Shown here: positions 25,152 through 33,498 of the stretch, in pieces | Numbering within the stretch: the stretch's first letter is position 1 | Layout of the letters: every line of letters starts with the position of its first letter | DNA from: HGM04593 sp045644465 | GTDB lineage: Bacteria; Bacteroidota; Bacteroidia; Bacteroidales; Bacteroidaceae | NCBI GenBank assembly: GCA_045644465.1 | Contig: JAZRGV010000015.1 | Span: 1 to 64,000 of the forward strand | Direction of reading: 5' to 3' | Length of the DNA: 64,000 nt | Translations under genes and position numbers: made by a program | Notes under the pieces: generated by a model | The model's input: only the letters and a program-made list of their open reading frames with translations | Told to the model about the DNA's origin: nothing | Database searches by the model: none

Positions 25152-27380
25152 TTACATGCGCTCGTGGAACGAACGTGAGATAACCTCAAGCTGATGTTCA
25201 CGGCTCAATCTGATGAAGTTCACAGCATAACCCGATACACGGATTGTAAGCTGTGGATACTTCTCAGGATGTTCCATTGCATCCATAAGCATCTCGCGGT
25301 TGAGAACATTTACGTTCAAGTGGTGAGCACCCTTAGTGAAGTAACCGTCCATCAAAGTAACAAGGTTCTCTACACGTGTAGCATCGTCAACACCAAGTGA
25401 CTTTGGAATGATAGAGAATGTATTACTGATACCGTCCTGAGAGTCACGATAACGCAACTTAGCAACAGAACTCAATGATGCAACAGCACCCTTCTTGTCG
25501 CGTCCGTGCATTGGGTTAGCACCTGGAGCGAAAGCAACGCCCTTAGCACGACCGTCAGGAGTAGCACCGGTCTTCTTACCATACATTACGTTTGATGTAA
25601 TTGTAAGGAGTGACAATGTAGGCTGAGCATTCTTGTAAACAGGGTGCTTCTTGAGCTCCTCGCTGAAGAAGTAAACCAAGTCAATACCAAGGTGGTCAAC
25701 GCGGTCATCGTCGTTACCGAAGCATGGGAATTCGTTCTCTATTTCGAAAGACTCTGTCAAGCCGAGCTCGTTACGTTTTACAGTAACCTTACCATACTTG
25801 ATAGCAGAAAGTGAGTCGATAGCGATTGAAAGACCTGCAACACCATATGCGAGGTTGATTGAAGGATCGGTATCGATGAACGCCATCTGAGCCTTCTCGT
25901 AGTAGTATTTATCGTGCATGTAGTGGATGATGTTCATAGAGTCGTTGTAAACACGAGCAATCTCCATAAGCACCTTCTTATAGTTAGAAAGAACCTCCTC
26001 GTAGTTCAAAAGGTCACCTGACAATACAGGAATACCCTTAACAACTACAGTACCTGTGTTCTCGCAACGTCCACCGTTGATAGCAAGCAAGAGAGCCTTA
26101 GCAAGGTTACAACGTGCACCGAAGAACTGAATCTGCTTACCTACAGCCTGGTAAGAAACGCAACATGCAATACCGTAGTCGTCGCACTCGCGAACCTCAC
26201 GCATCAAAGTATCGTTCTCGTACTGGATTGAAGATGTATCGATAGAAACCTTTGCACAGAACTCCTTGAAGCCTTCTGGAAGCTCATTGCTCCATAGAAC
26301 AGTCATGTTAGGTTCTGGTGAAGGACCAAGGTTGTAAAGAGTCTGCAAGAAGCGGAATGAAGTCTTTGTAACCTTTGTACGACCGTCGTTGAAACGACCA
26401 CCGATAGCCTCAGTTACCCATGTTGGGTCACCAGCGAACAAATCGTTGTATGACTGCATACGCAAGTGGCGAACCATACGCAATTTAATTACGAACTGGT
26501 CGATAAGCTCCTGAGCGAATGTCTCGTCAATGTTACCATTATCAAGATCGTACTGGATATAGATATCAAGGAATGAAGATACGTTAGCCAGTGACATTGC
26601 AGCACCATCCTGCTCCTTAACAGCAGCAAGGTATGCCATATATGTCCACTGAACTGCCTCCTGAGCAGAAGTTGCAGGACGAGAAAGGTCAAGACCATAG
26701 TACTCACCCAATATCTTAATCTCATTAAGAGCCTTGATTTGCTCAGAAACCTCCTCACGAAGACGGATAGTATGCTCAGTCATTGGGCTAACAAGACCCT
26801 TCAAGTCAGCTTTTTTAGCCTCGATAAGACGATCAAGACCATAGAGAGCAAGACGACGATAGTCACCGATTATACGACCACGTGCATAGTTATCGGGCAG
26901 ACCGGTAAGGAATCCCAAAGAACGGTACATACGAATCTCCTCTGTATATGCATCGAATACACCGTCGTTGTGAGTCTTACGATAGTGATAGAAGATATCC
27001 TTTACCTTCTCGTCAACCTCTACACCGTTCTCATGACAAGCCTTCTCAACAACCTTGATACCACCGAAAGGTTTGATGGCACGCTTCAAGAGTTCATCTG
27101 TCTGAAGACCTACGATAAGCTCGTTCTCACGGTCGATATATCCGGCCTTGTGTGATGAGATTGTAGATACTGTCTTGTTGTCCAAAGCACGCACACCATT
27201 GTTAGCGCGCTCCTCTTCAAGAGCCTTAAGACAAATACCCCAAACCTTTTTTGTTCTTTCGGTTGGACCAACCAAGAAAGAAGCATCTCCCTCATAAGGA
27301 GTGATGTTCTCGCGTACAAAGTTACCAACATTGATTTCCTTGCTCCACAAGCCATCTTTAAAGTTCAAATTCTTTTCCAT
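25152..27380 (-). CDS. pflB: Formate C-acetyltransferase (pyruvate formate-lyase)
   Basis: Cytoplasmic glycyl-radical enzyme, 742 residues, converting pyruvate and CoA to acetyl-CoA and formate in fermentation. The active-site pair is Cys406-Cys407 in YGIACCVSYQAVG, and the radical glycine is Gly717 in RVSGYAVNF, followed by the normal C-terminus. Other family blocks are PGANPMHGRD and VSSFLDIYI. The gene has more regular, higher-expression codon use than its neighbours. The candidate promoter is TATCTTCG (minus strand, 27451-27458). Confidence 0.98.
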   Translation of the reverse strand: MEKNLNFKDGLWSKEINVGNFVRENITPYEGDASFLVGPTERTKKVWGICLKALEEERANNGVRALDNKTVSTISSHKAGYIDRENELIVGLQTDELLKRAIKPFGGIKVVEKACHENGVEVDEKVKDIFYHYRKTHNDGVFDAYTEEIRMYRSLGFLTGLPDNYARGRIIGDYRRLALYGLDRLIEAKKADLKGLVSPMTEHTIRLREEVSEQIKALNEIKILGEYYGLDLSRPATSAQEAVQWTYMAYLAAVKEQDGAAMSLANVSSFLDIYIQYDLDNGNIDETFAQELIDQFVIKLRMVRHLRMQSYNDLFAGDPTWVTEAIGGRFNDGRTKVTKTSFRFLQTLYNLGPSPEPNMTVLWSNELPEGFKEFCAKVSIDTSSIQYENDTLMREVRECDDYGIACCVSYQAVGKQIQFFGARCNLAKALLLAINGGRCENTGTVVVKGIPVLSGDLLNYEEVLSNYKKVLMEIARVYNDSMNIIHYMHDKYYYEKAQMAFIDTDPSINLAYGVAGLSIAIDSLSAIKYGKVTVKRNELGLTESFEIENEFPCFGNDDDRVDHLGIDLVYFFSEELKKHPVYKNAQPTLSLLTITSNVMYGKKTGATPDGRAKGVAFAPGANPMHGRDKKGAVASLSSVAKLRYRDSQDGISNTFSIIPKSLGVDDATRVENLVTLMDGYFTKGAHHLNVNVLNREMLMDAMEHPEKYPQLTIRVSGYAVNFIRLSREHQLEVISRSFHERM

Positions 27381-27450
27381 AGTTAAAAATTTTACTATAT
27401 AGATTGTTCATTTGTTTGCTTACAAGAAACTGACTTTGTCAATTCCTCTG

Positions 27451-27458
27451 CGAAGATA
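27451..27458 (-). promoter_or_regulatory. Candidate -7 box for pflB
   Basis: Minus-strand TATCTTCG, 71 bp before the pflB ATG, a one-base variant of TAnnTTTG. A TTTG exists 16 bp upstream, closer than the usual 19-21. Confidence 0.45.
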
Positions 27459-27808
27459 CAAAAAAAGATATATACAAAAAAAGTTTTTAGAGTTATTTTT
27501 TCAAAACAACTTCATTTTTGTAATCATTTCAATTACTTCTCAAAAAAGCCACCACAGACACCCTAAGCAGACAAATGAAAGGCAAAAGCATGACACTCGC
27601 ACCCTTGTTCGAGAAAAGAAACAAAACTTTATACAAAATATCAGGATAGCAATAGAAACGCTAACAGATTGCTCGTAATAAAAAAGACATAATAAGCACC
27701 AATGCAGAAAAGTCCCATCAAGAAAACAGATAGCATAGAAAAAATGAAACAGTAAAAAAGAAGGAAACAGGCTAAATCAAAAATATTTTTCATTTTTCCG
27801 CAATTTTA
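27459..27808. other. AT-rich intergenic region without recognisable gene
   Basis: Between the pflB promoter area and the tRNA promoter the sequence is A-rich, with short open frames only. I see no conserved protein, RNA structure or clear terminator here. Confidence 0.5.
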
Positions 27809-27840
27809 TTTGCACATGAAATATTTTTGCCATACCTTTG
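27809..27840 (+). promoter_or_regulatory. Promoter of tRNA-Ser
   Basis: TTTG at 27809-27812, 20 bp, TACCTTTG at 27833-27840: an exact Bacteroidota -33/-7 pair, 48 bp before the tRNA. Confidence 0.85.
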
Positions 27841-27888
27841 CATCGTCAAACAAAAAGACCACATTGTTTGATACTTTAAAAACCTAAT

Positions 27889-27973
27889 GGAGAGGTGGCA
27901 GAGTGGTCGATTGCACCGGTCTTGAAAACCGACGTACTGAAAGGTACCGGGGGTTCGAATCCCTCTCTCTCCG
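27889..27973 (+). tRNA. tRNA-Ser (anticodon UGA)
   Basis: The 85-nt sequence folds as a class II tRNA with a long variable arm. The acceptor strands are ggagagg and tctctcc, with discriminator G at 27973. The anticodon loop cttgaaa gives anticodon TGA (Ser, reading UCA). The T loop has ttcgaat. CCA is not encoded (gcaag follows). One C-A mismatch closes the anticodon stem. A terminator hairpin follows at once. Confidence 0.96.
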
Positions 27974-27977
27974 CAAG

Positions 27978-28005
27978 AAAAAGGAAGCTATCAGGCTTCC
28001 TTTTT
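27978..28005 (+). terminator. Terminator after tRNA-Ser
   Basis: ggaagc / gcttcc stem, extended by A-T pairs to 11 bp, with a six-base loop and a T run, five bases after the tRNA end. Confidence 0.85.
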
Positions 28006-28070
28006 GTATTAGAGGGGATGAGAACACCCGAGTGGGGGTTCGTAATCGACGAAGTCGCTTGCCAAAGCAA

Positions 28071-28094
28071 GAATCCCTCTCTCTCCGCAAGAAA
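28071..28094 (+). repeat. 24-bp duplicate of the tRNA-Ser 3' end
   Basis: Bases 28071-28094 are identical to 27957-27980, which cover the T-arm end, acceptor strand and first downstream bases of the tRNA. The rest of a tRNA is absent upstream of this copy. It may be a remnant of a deleted tandem tRNA gene or an attachment-site scar from an element that integrated in tRNA-Ser. Confidence 0.85.
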
Positions 28095-28126
28095 TTGGGA
28101 AACAATGAAAGTTGTTTCCCAATTTT
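28092..28126 (+). terminator. Second terminator, after the tRNA 3' fragment
   Basis: A 14-bp stem (aattgggaaacaa and its complement) with a six-base loop, ending in TTTTC. It follows the partial tRNA copy at the same distance as the first terminator follows the tRNA. Confidence 0.85.
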
Positions 28127-28180
28127 CTTTTTATAGCTGCGAGAAGCTCGCTTACCGGCAGGTGGAAAAAGAAAATTGAT

Positions 28181-28584
28181 ACAAGCACCGTAGGTGGTTG
28201 CTGATTTCTTGCAAAGGAGTCCCAACCATGGATGGGCGAGCAAAGCGAAGCCAATCTCTACCCCAATAACAAGAAAACAAAATCAGAACAAGCACCGTAG
28301 GTGGTTGCCTGATTTCTTGCAAAGGAGCCCCAACCAGGGATGGGCGAGCAAAGCGAAGCCAATCCCTACCCCAATAACAAGAAAACGAAAATCAGATACA
28401 AACACCGCCAGGTGGTTGCTGATTTCTTGCAAAGGAATACCCAAAAAGGGATGGGCGAGCAAAGCGAAGACAATCCCTACCCCAATAACAAGAAAACAAA
28501 ATCAGAACAAGCACCGTAGGTGGTTGCTGATTTCTTGCAAAGGAGTCCCAAAAAGGGATGGGCGAGCAAAGCGAAGACAATCAT
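28181..28584. repeat. Four-unit ~108-bp tandem repeat array
   Basis: Units begin at 28181, 28288, 28398 and 28507 (spacings 107, 110, 109). Each holds acaagcaccgtaggtggttg, tgatttcttgcaaagga, a variable short segment, gatgggcgagcaaagcgaag and ccccaataacaagaaaac. The spacings are not multiples of three and the only frames through it are low-complexity, so coding is unlikely. The central segment differs between units (ccaaccatggatggg, ccaaccagggatggg, ccaaaaagggatggg). Function unknown. Confidence 0.88.
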
Positions 28585-28695
28585 TGATAAAAAAGATATA
28601 ATCCACCAGGCACCCCCAGCAAATTACATCTTTTTAATTCCACCGGACATCTTATCGACTACTCGGCAGAATTGACCACATAGAGAAAATAATGT

Positions 28696-29463
28696 TTATC
28701 CCATTTTTCCCGTTAGATAAGCCTTCGTTCTTTCGTCAACAGGATTCGTAAACATAGTTTCTGTATCCCCATATTCGACAAGTTCGCCTAAATACATAAA
28801 CAAGGACTTTGATGATATACGTTTTGCCTGGCCCATATTATGGGTAACAATTAGGATTGTCACCTCCTTTTGAAGTTCGAGCAACAGTTCCTCTATATGC
28901 TTTGTGGCAATAGGATCAAGTGCCGATGTTGGTTCATCCATCAGAAGCACATCGGGTTTCATAGCCAAGGCACGAGCTATACACAGACGTTGTTGCTGAC
29001 CGCCTGAAAGGAATGTGCCTTTCTTGTTAAGAACGTCTTTTACTTCATCCCAAAGGGCTACGCTTTTTAAGCAACTCTCTACGGTAGCATCTTTTTCTGC
29101 CTTTGAGAGTTTTATCCCGTTCAACGAAAATCCAGAAAGTACATTATCATAGATGCTCATTGTGGGAAACGGTGCAGGACGCTGGAAAACCATACCTACA
29201 CGACGACGCACATCGATAGGTTCCATTGCAAGAATATTCTCACCATTAAGCAATATTTCGCCATCGACTCGGATATTCGGATAAAGATTGTGCATAAGGT
29301 TTACAGCACGCAGGAGTGTTGATTTACCACAGCCCGAAGGTCCCATAATAGCAGTGATAGTATTTTTGTCTATAGTCGCCGACACATATTTGACAGCCAT
29401 TGTTTGCTTGGTATATGATACACAAGTCTTCTTAAATTCAAGTATTGGTGTTACTGATTCCAT
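28696..29463 (-). CDS. pstB: Phosphate ABC transporter ATPase PstB
   Basis: ATP-binding subunit of the high-affinity phosphate importer, 255 residues. Walker A is GPSGCGKST at residues 41-49. The Q-loop is in VFQRPAPFPTMS, the ABC signature is LSGGQQQRL, and Walker B is VLLMDEPTSALD. The PstB-typical RAVNLMHNLYPNIRVDGEI segment separates it from other ABC ATPases. It overlaps pstA by 13 bp and is the last gene of the porin-pstSCAB operon. No phoU follows. Confidence 0.97.
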   Translation of the reverse strand: MESVTPILEFKKTCVSYTKQTMAVKYVSATIDKNTITAIMGPSGCGKSTLLRAVNLMHNLYPNIRVDGEILLNGENILAMEPIDVRRRVGMVFQRPAPFPTMSIYDNVLSGFSLNGIKLSKAEKDATVESCLKSVALWDEVKDVLNKKGTFLSGGQQQRLCIARALAMKPDVLLMDEPTSALDPIATKHIEELLLELQKEVTILIVTHNMGQAKRISSKSLFMYLGELVEYGDTETMFTNPVDERTKAYLTGKMG

Positions 29464-30317
29464 TTCTTTGCAAGATATTTTGATAATATATTAAGAGTGA
29501 GTACAAACAACAAGAGAAAGAGCGATGCGCCCCAAATCAACTCTTGAAGGTTGGGGTCGTTGAAGAACTCCCAGATAAGCAGAGGCACTGCTGAGATTGG
29601 TTTATCGACAGCAAAGCGGATAAACGAACAGCCAAGAGCTGTGAACATCAGCGGTGCAGTCTCGCCGATAACTCGTGAGATAGCGAGAAGAACACCTGTA
29701 AAAATGCCACCGAATGCTGCCGGCAGTTGCACTTTCATCATCACTCGCGCATTGTTGCCACCAAGAGCCAATCCGGCCTCTTTCAATGATGACGGAAGTA
29801 TTTTCAACGTTTCCTCGGTCGAGCGAACAATGAGCGGCAACATCATAATACAGAGCGCTACGCTACCGGCAATAGCTGAATAACCTTTCATTGGGACAAC
29901 CACCCAGATGTAAGTGATAATGCCAATGATTACCGATGGTGTACCCTGCAAGAGGTCGGTAAGGTAGCTTACAAATTGTGCAAAACGGTTCTTGCCGTTC
30001 TCTGCCAGAAATGCGCCACAGAGAATACCCAACGGCACTGCTGCTACAACAGCCATTCCGAGCATAATCATTGTACCGATAATACCGTTTGCAATACCTC
30101 CGGGAATAGGTTCTCCTGCCTCGATAGCTTTCATCGCCTTATACGCAGTCGGTGTAGGCTCAGTAAAGAAAGCCCAAGAAAGCTGGTCATAGCCACGCAG
30201 CAATACTTCTCCTAAAATAGCAAGCAGAGGCACTGCTGTAAGTGCTGCCAACAAGCAAACAGTCCAAAGCATCAACTTGTCTTTTGCCAAACGATGTTTG
30301 ATTTTCAATTTATTCAT
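29451..30317 (-). CDS. pstA: Phosphate ABC transporter permease PstA
   Basis: Inner-membrane permease of the phosphate importer, 288 residues with six predicted helices. The cytoplasmic coupling loop is visible in EETLKILPSSLKEAGLALGGNNARVMMKVQLPAA (about 170-205), the EAA motif of binding-protein-dependent permeases. YLTDLLQGTPSVIIGI and RVIGETAPLMFTAL are PstA family blocks. It starts 2 bp after pstC and overlaps pstB, so subunit ratios are probably set by coupling. Confidence 0.96.
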   Translation of the reverse strand: MNKLKIKHRLAKDKLMLWTVCLLAALTAVPLLAILGEVLLRGYDQLSWAFFTEPTPTAYKAMKAIEAGEPIPGGIANGIIGTMIMLGMAVVAAVPLGILCGAFLAENGKNRFAQFVSYLTDLLQGTPSVIIGIITYIWVVVPMKGYSAIAGSVALCIMMLPLIVRSTEETLKILPSSLKEAGLALGGNNARVMMKVQLPAAFGGIFTGVLLAISRVIGETAPLMFTALGCSFIRFAVDKPISAVPLLIWEFFNDPNLQELIWGASLFLLLFVLTLNILSKYLAKKWNQ

Positions 30318-30319
30318 AA

Positions 30320-31177
30320 CTAAGCTATTCTTGCACGTTTAATCATTATTTTACCTATCATATTAATTACAGCTGTTATCAAAAACAAGATAAGTCCAAT
30401 TGCGATGAGTGACGAGAGACGTAAACCATCCGCCTCGCCAAATTGATTAGCAATGATTGAAGCCATTGAATTACCCGTAGAAGTAATGGAATTGGGAATA
30501 TTATTTGTATTACCAATAAGCATCGTTACTGTCATTGTCTCGCCCAAAGCACGACCTATAGCCAACACATACGACGAGAATATACCCGAACCGGCAACCG
30601 GGAATACAACTTTTCTTATAACCTCGGCACGTGTTGCTCCAAGGCTGTAAGCGCCCTCTTTGAGGTCATTAGGCACCATCTTTATAAATTCAGCACTGAG
30701 CGATGCTGCATAAGGAATAATCATTATTGCCAAGACCAAAGAAGCCGTAAGAATTCCTGAACCTTGCGGTGATATTTCGAGAGCCATAACAACAGGGCGT
30801 AAGGTGTAGAAGCCCCACAAACCATAAATAATTGATGGAATACCCGCCAACAAATCGGTTACGGTACTCAACACTGCCGCCATCTTTGTCCCTTTAAAGT
30901 ACTCACCCACAAACAATGCTACAGGGAGCGAAAAGGGAATACAAAAGATAAGCGCAAGGAGCGTAGTCATAAGTGTACCTGTTATAAAGGGTAAAGCACC
31001 ATACTGTTCCGCTCCCTCGGTATAGCTCCACTCCGACGATGTAAGAAAATTGAAGAATCCGAAATATTCAAAAGCGTCATACGCATCAGTGACGAGGGCA
31101 TAGACTATGCCCCCGCACACTATCGGCATCATAAGTGCTGCAATAAATAATACTACTCTATATATCTTATCATTCAT
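30320..31177 (-). CDS. pstC: Phosphate ABC transporter permease PstC
   Basis: Second permease subunit, 285 residues and six helices. The family blocks are DLLAGIPSIIYGLWGFY, the coupling segment MVPNDLKEGAYSLGATRAEVIRKVVFPVA and GRALGETMTVTMLIGN. It pairs with PstA to form the phosphate channel driven by PstB. Nine base pairs separate it from the pstS stop codon. Confidence 0.96.
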   Translation of the reverse strand: MNDKIYRVVLFIAALMMPIVCGGIVYALVTDAYDAFEYFGFFNFLTSSEWSYTEGAEQYGALPFITGTLMTTLLALIFCIPFSLPVALFVGEYFKGTKMAAVLSTVTDLLAGIPSIIYGLWGFYTLRPVVMALEISPQGSGILTASLVLAIMIIPYAASLSAEFIKMVPNDLKEGAYSLGATRAEVIRKVVFPVAGSGIFSSYVLAIGRALGETMTVTMLIGNTNNIPNSITSTGNSMASIIANQFGEADGLRLSSLIAIGLILFLITAVINMIGKIMIKRARIA

Positions 31178-31186
31178 AGAATTTCA

Positions 31187-32248
31187 CTATTTCATTATTG
31201 TCGTTCCATCATAAGTAACGCACTTCAGATTTTTCAAACTCAACTCCTTTGCTTTAGCAGGAAGAGGAGCATAATGCACTTCCGAAGTAATCTTCTGTGC
31301 CTCATCAGAAAGGATATACTTTAATAGGTCGAGTGTTGCTACGGCCTGCTCTTTTGAACGATCGGAGTAGTTCTGCTCTTTGTAGATAATCATCCAAGTG
31401 AAAGTAGAGATTGGATATGCACCTGCAGCATCGGAATTGGTTATTGAGCAACGGGTATCTGCCGGAATCTCACCTGATGCGGCAGCCGAGATACTTGCTG
31501 CTGTAGGCTCCACAATCTCGCCACGCTGATTCTTAATTTTTGCGTAAGCAATCTTCTGGGCAAATGCATATTCAGAGCCTACATAACCGATAGAATTCTT
31601 TGTTTCCTTGATTACGCCTGCGACACCGGGATTACCCTTTGCTGCCTGGCCCGAAGGGAAGTTCACAGATTTGCCGGCACCATATTTCTCTTTCCACATA
31701 TGGCTGACCTTTGCAAGATAATCGGTAAAAACGAATGTTGTACCGGAGCCTTCAGAACGATATACCGGAATTATTTTCTCTGCCGGAAGATTTACACCGG
31801 GATTAAGAGCCACCAAACGAGAATCGTTCCACATATCTATTTCACCTGCAAAAATATCAGCTATCACGTCACCGGAGAGTACCAAATCGTTCACACCATC
31901 AAGGTTGTATGCTAAAACTACAGCACCCATACAAGTAGGAACGTGAACTACAGGAGCCATCTCTGCCATCTCCTTGTCCGATAGAAATGCATCACTACCT
32001 GCAAAATCTACAATTTTGTCGCGAAGATTACGTACACCACCACCTGAACCAATACCACCATATGCTACTGCATCACCATTTACCTGAGCATACTCTTCAA
32101 ATACCACGTTGTAGAAAGGAAGGGGGAATGTTGCACCGGCTCCAGAAAGTTCCTGAGCCTTACGACCCTCATTTGTTACATTACTTCCACAAGATACTAC
32201 TACAAATGCAAGTACCAATGTCATTACTAACGAAAAAATCTTTTTCAT
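31187..32248 (-). CDS. pstS: Phosphate-binding lipoprotein PstS
   Basis: Periplasmic phosphate-binding protein of the Pst importer. The start at 32248 (MKKIFSLVMTLVLAFVVVSC) gives a proper lipoprotein signal with lipobox VVSC; a longer reading from 32275 would put nine hydrophobic residues in front. Phosphate-contact motifs are present: GAGATFPLPFY near the mature N-terminus, GIGSGGGVRNL, SDAFLS, and YRSEGSGTTFVFTDYL. About 353 residues is the expected size. It lies between the porin and pstC, so phosphate may pass porin to PstS to PstCAB. Confidence 0.95.
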   Translation of the reverse strand: MKKIFSLVMTLVLAFVVVSCGSNVTNEGRKAQELSGAGATFPLPFYNVVFEEYAQVNGDAVAYGGIGSGGGVRNLRDKIVDFAGSDAFLSDKEMAEMAPVVHVPTCMGAVVLAYNLDGVNDLVLSGDVIADIFAGEIDMWNDSRLVALNPGVNLPAEKIIPVYRSEGSGTTFVFTDYLAKVSHMWKEKYGAGKSVNFPSGQAAKGNPGVAGVIKETKNSIGYVGSEYAFAQKIAYAKIKNQRGEIVEPTAASISAAASGEIPADTRCSITNSDAAGAYPISTFTWMIIYKEQNYSDRSKEQAVATLDLLKYILSDEAQKITSEVHYAPLPAKAKELSLKNLKCVTYDGTTIMK

Positions 32249-32283
32249 ATAATTTAGTATTAGAATATTAAACATTACCCTTT

Positions 32284-33264
32284 TTACAATCCAAAATAAC
32301 AGCTGACGTATGCTGAGTACTTGTTTTCGGCACCCTCGGCCTTTGGAATATTAACTCTGAAATTAGGAGCAATCTTTACGTACTTTCCGAGTTTGAACTG
32401 AGCACCAATGATAGCAGCCTGTTCATCTTTTGATATATTCCAATTACCTTTTGAGTATAGATCGTCGAAACGTGCATACAAAGAGACATTCTTTGGCAGA
32501 TTTACAGAGCCGAATACTGAATATCCAAATTGGTCACTACCCTCTTTGCCGGAAGCATTAAGCATGTGGTTATACTCTGCGCCGAGACTAAATTTCTCAT
32601 TCTTGTAACCAATGAAACCAGCCATATTCACAACATCGGCTTTTCCTCTCTCGCCACTATCATTCAAACCTCCATACAAACGTATCTGTAAACCTTTAAG
32701 CGGTGTGAGTGTTGCGCCCAGGCCATAATTGAAGCCATTGCCTTTCTGTATCTTTTTGTAACCTTCACCATTAACTATTATAGCATCGGCAGATATCCAA
32801 TCAGCGAATTTGTACGATGCTGAGATACCGAGGTCGGCGCTATTGCCAAATTTGTACATATCCTGAAAAGATTTCATGATATAGCGATACCCCCAGAACT
32901 TCTCCTGAAAGTTGAACTGTGTTGTTGAGATAAGACCTCCGTTCAATGTCAGATTTCCCGTTTTCCACGAAACCATCGCATTTTTGATGTACGCGATACG
33001 CTGATAGTCGCTCACATCGTCAGACTTACCAATATCCATTACACCTTTTACAGAGAGCCCTTTGTTAAGTTTGTACTCATAACCAATGTAGCTGCGTTCC
33101 AGGTCAAACCCGACATTAGTCTTGTCACCGCTAAAACCGGCATTCAAGCTTCCGAACACCTGTACAATAGCTTTTCCTTTAGGTTCTTCTACTTTTACAT
33201 CCTGTGCATGTGTTGTTATACCGGCACAAGCCAAAACTGCTACCAAAATAAATTTTACTTTCAT
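32284..33264 (-). CDS. Phosphate-regulated outer-membrane porin (OprO/P-like)
   Basis: Beta-barrel porin of 326 residues with a signal peptide (KFILVAVLACAGITTHAQ). Alternating hydrophobic strands run to the terminal aromatic residue (SAYVSCYFGL). Segments such as FGSLNAGFSGDKTNVGFDLERSYIGYEYKL match Bacteroidales phosphate-porin-like proteins. As first gene of the operon with pstSCAB and with a Pho-box-like operator upstream, it probably lets phosphate through the outer membrane under starvation. Substrate specificity is inferred from context. Confidence 0.85.
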   Translation of the reverse strand: MKVKFILVAVLACAGITTHAQDVKVEEPKGKAIVQVFGSLNAGFSGDKTNVGFDLERSYIGYEYKLNKGLSVKGVMDIGKSDDVSDYQRIAYIKNAMVSWKTGNLTLNGGLISTTQFNFQEKFWGYRYIMKSFQDMYKFGNSADLGISASYKFADWISADAIIVNGEGYKKIQKGNGFNYGLGATLTPLKGLQIRLYGGLNDSGERGKADVVNMAGFIGYKNEKFSLGAEYNHMLNASGKEGSDQFGYSVFGSVNLPKNVSLYARFDDLYSKGNWNISKDEQAAIIGAQFKLGKYVKIAPNFRVNIPKAEGAENKYSAYVSCYFGL

Positions 33265-33363
33265 AATCTTTTAATTTTTTATTACTCAAAACAGATGTAA
33301 ACAAGCAAGAGACGCTAGCTTTCTCTTTATGTAACAACAACTATTTTTTCAACTTTTCTACCG

Positions 33364-33410
33364 CAAAGGTATCGGCATAAAGTTTCATATCTGTTTCAAA
33401 AAAATTAGAG
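33364..33410 (-). promoter_or_regulatory. Promoter and candidate Pho box of the porin-pst operon
   Basis: The minus-strand -7 box is TACCTTTG (33364-33371). The operator begins 18 bp from it: plus-strand GTTTCATATCT at 33382-33392 followed by GTTTCAAAAAA at 33393-33403, an 11-bp direct repeat like the half-sites bound by PhoB. There is no TTTG at the -33 position, as in activator-dependent promoters. A closely similar block with the same spacing lies before the Na/Pi gene (35313). The rest of 33265-33498 holds no gene. Confidence 0.7.
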
Positions 33411-33498
33411 TTTCGTTAAGAAGATGTTATAAAAAAATATCGTGCCATTCATTAGAAGAACAGCACGATACCTTATTTTATATATATGTCAGAAGTTA

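Noticed and set aside
28071..28094. A second tRNA gene
   Set aside because: Only the 3' end is present; the D arm, anticodon arm and 5' acceptor strand are missing.
27876..28243. Open frames on the minus strand with GFEPPVPFSTSV
   Set aside because: This is the antisense of tRNA-Ser and its 3' duplicate, a well-known false protein, so it is not a gene.
28181..28584. Possible CRISPR array
   Set aside because: No spacer of constant length between units and no cas genes in the window.
28194..28601. 135-codon frame through the 108-bp repeats
   Set aside because: Repeat spacing is not a multiple of three and the peptide is basic, low-complexity and without homology; the frame is by chance open.
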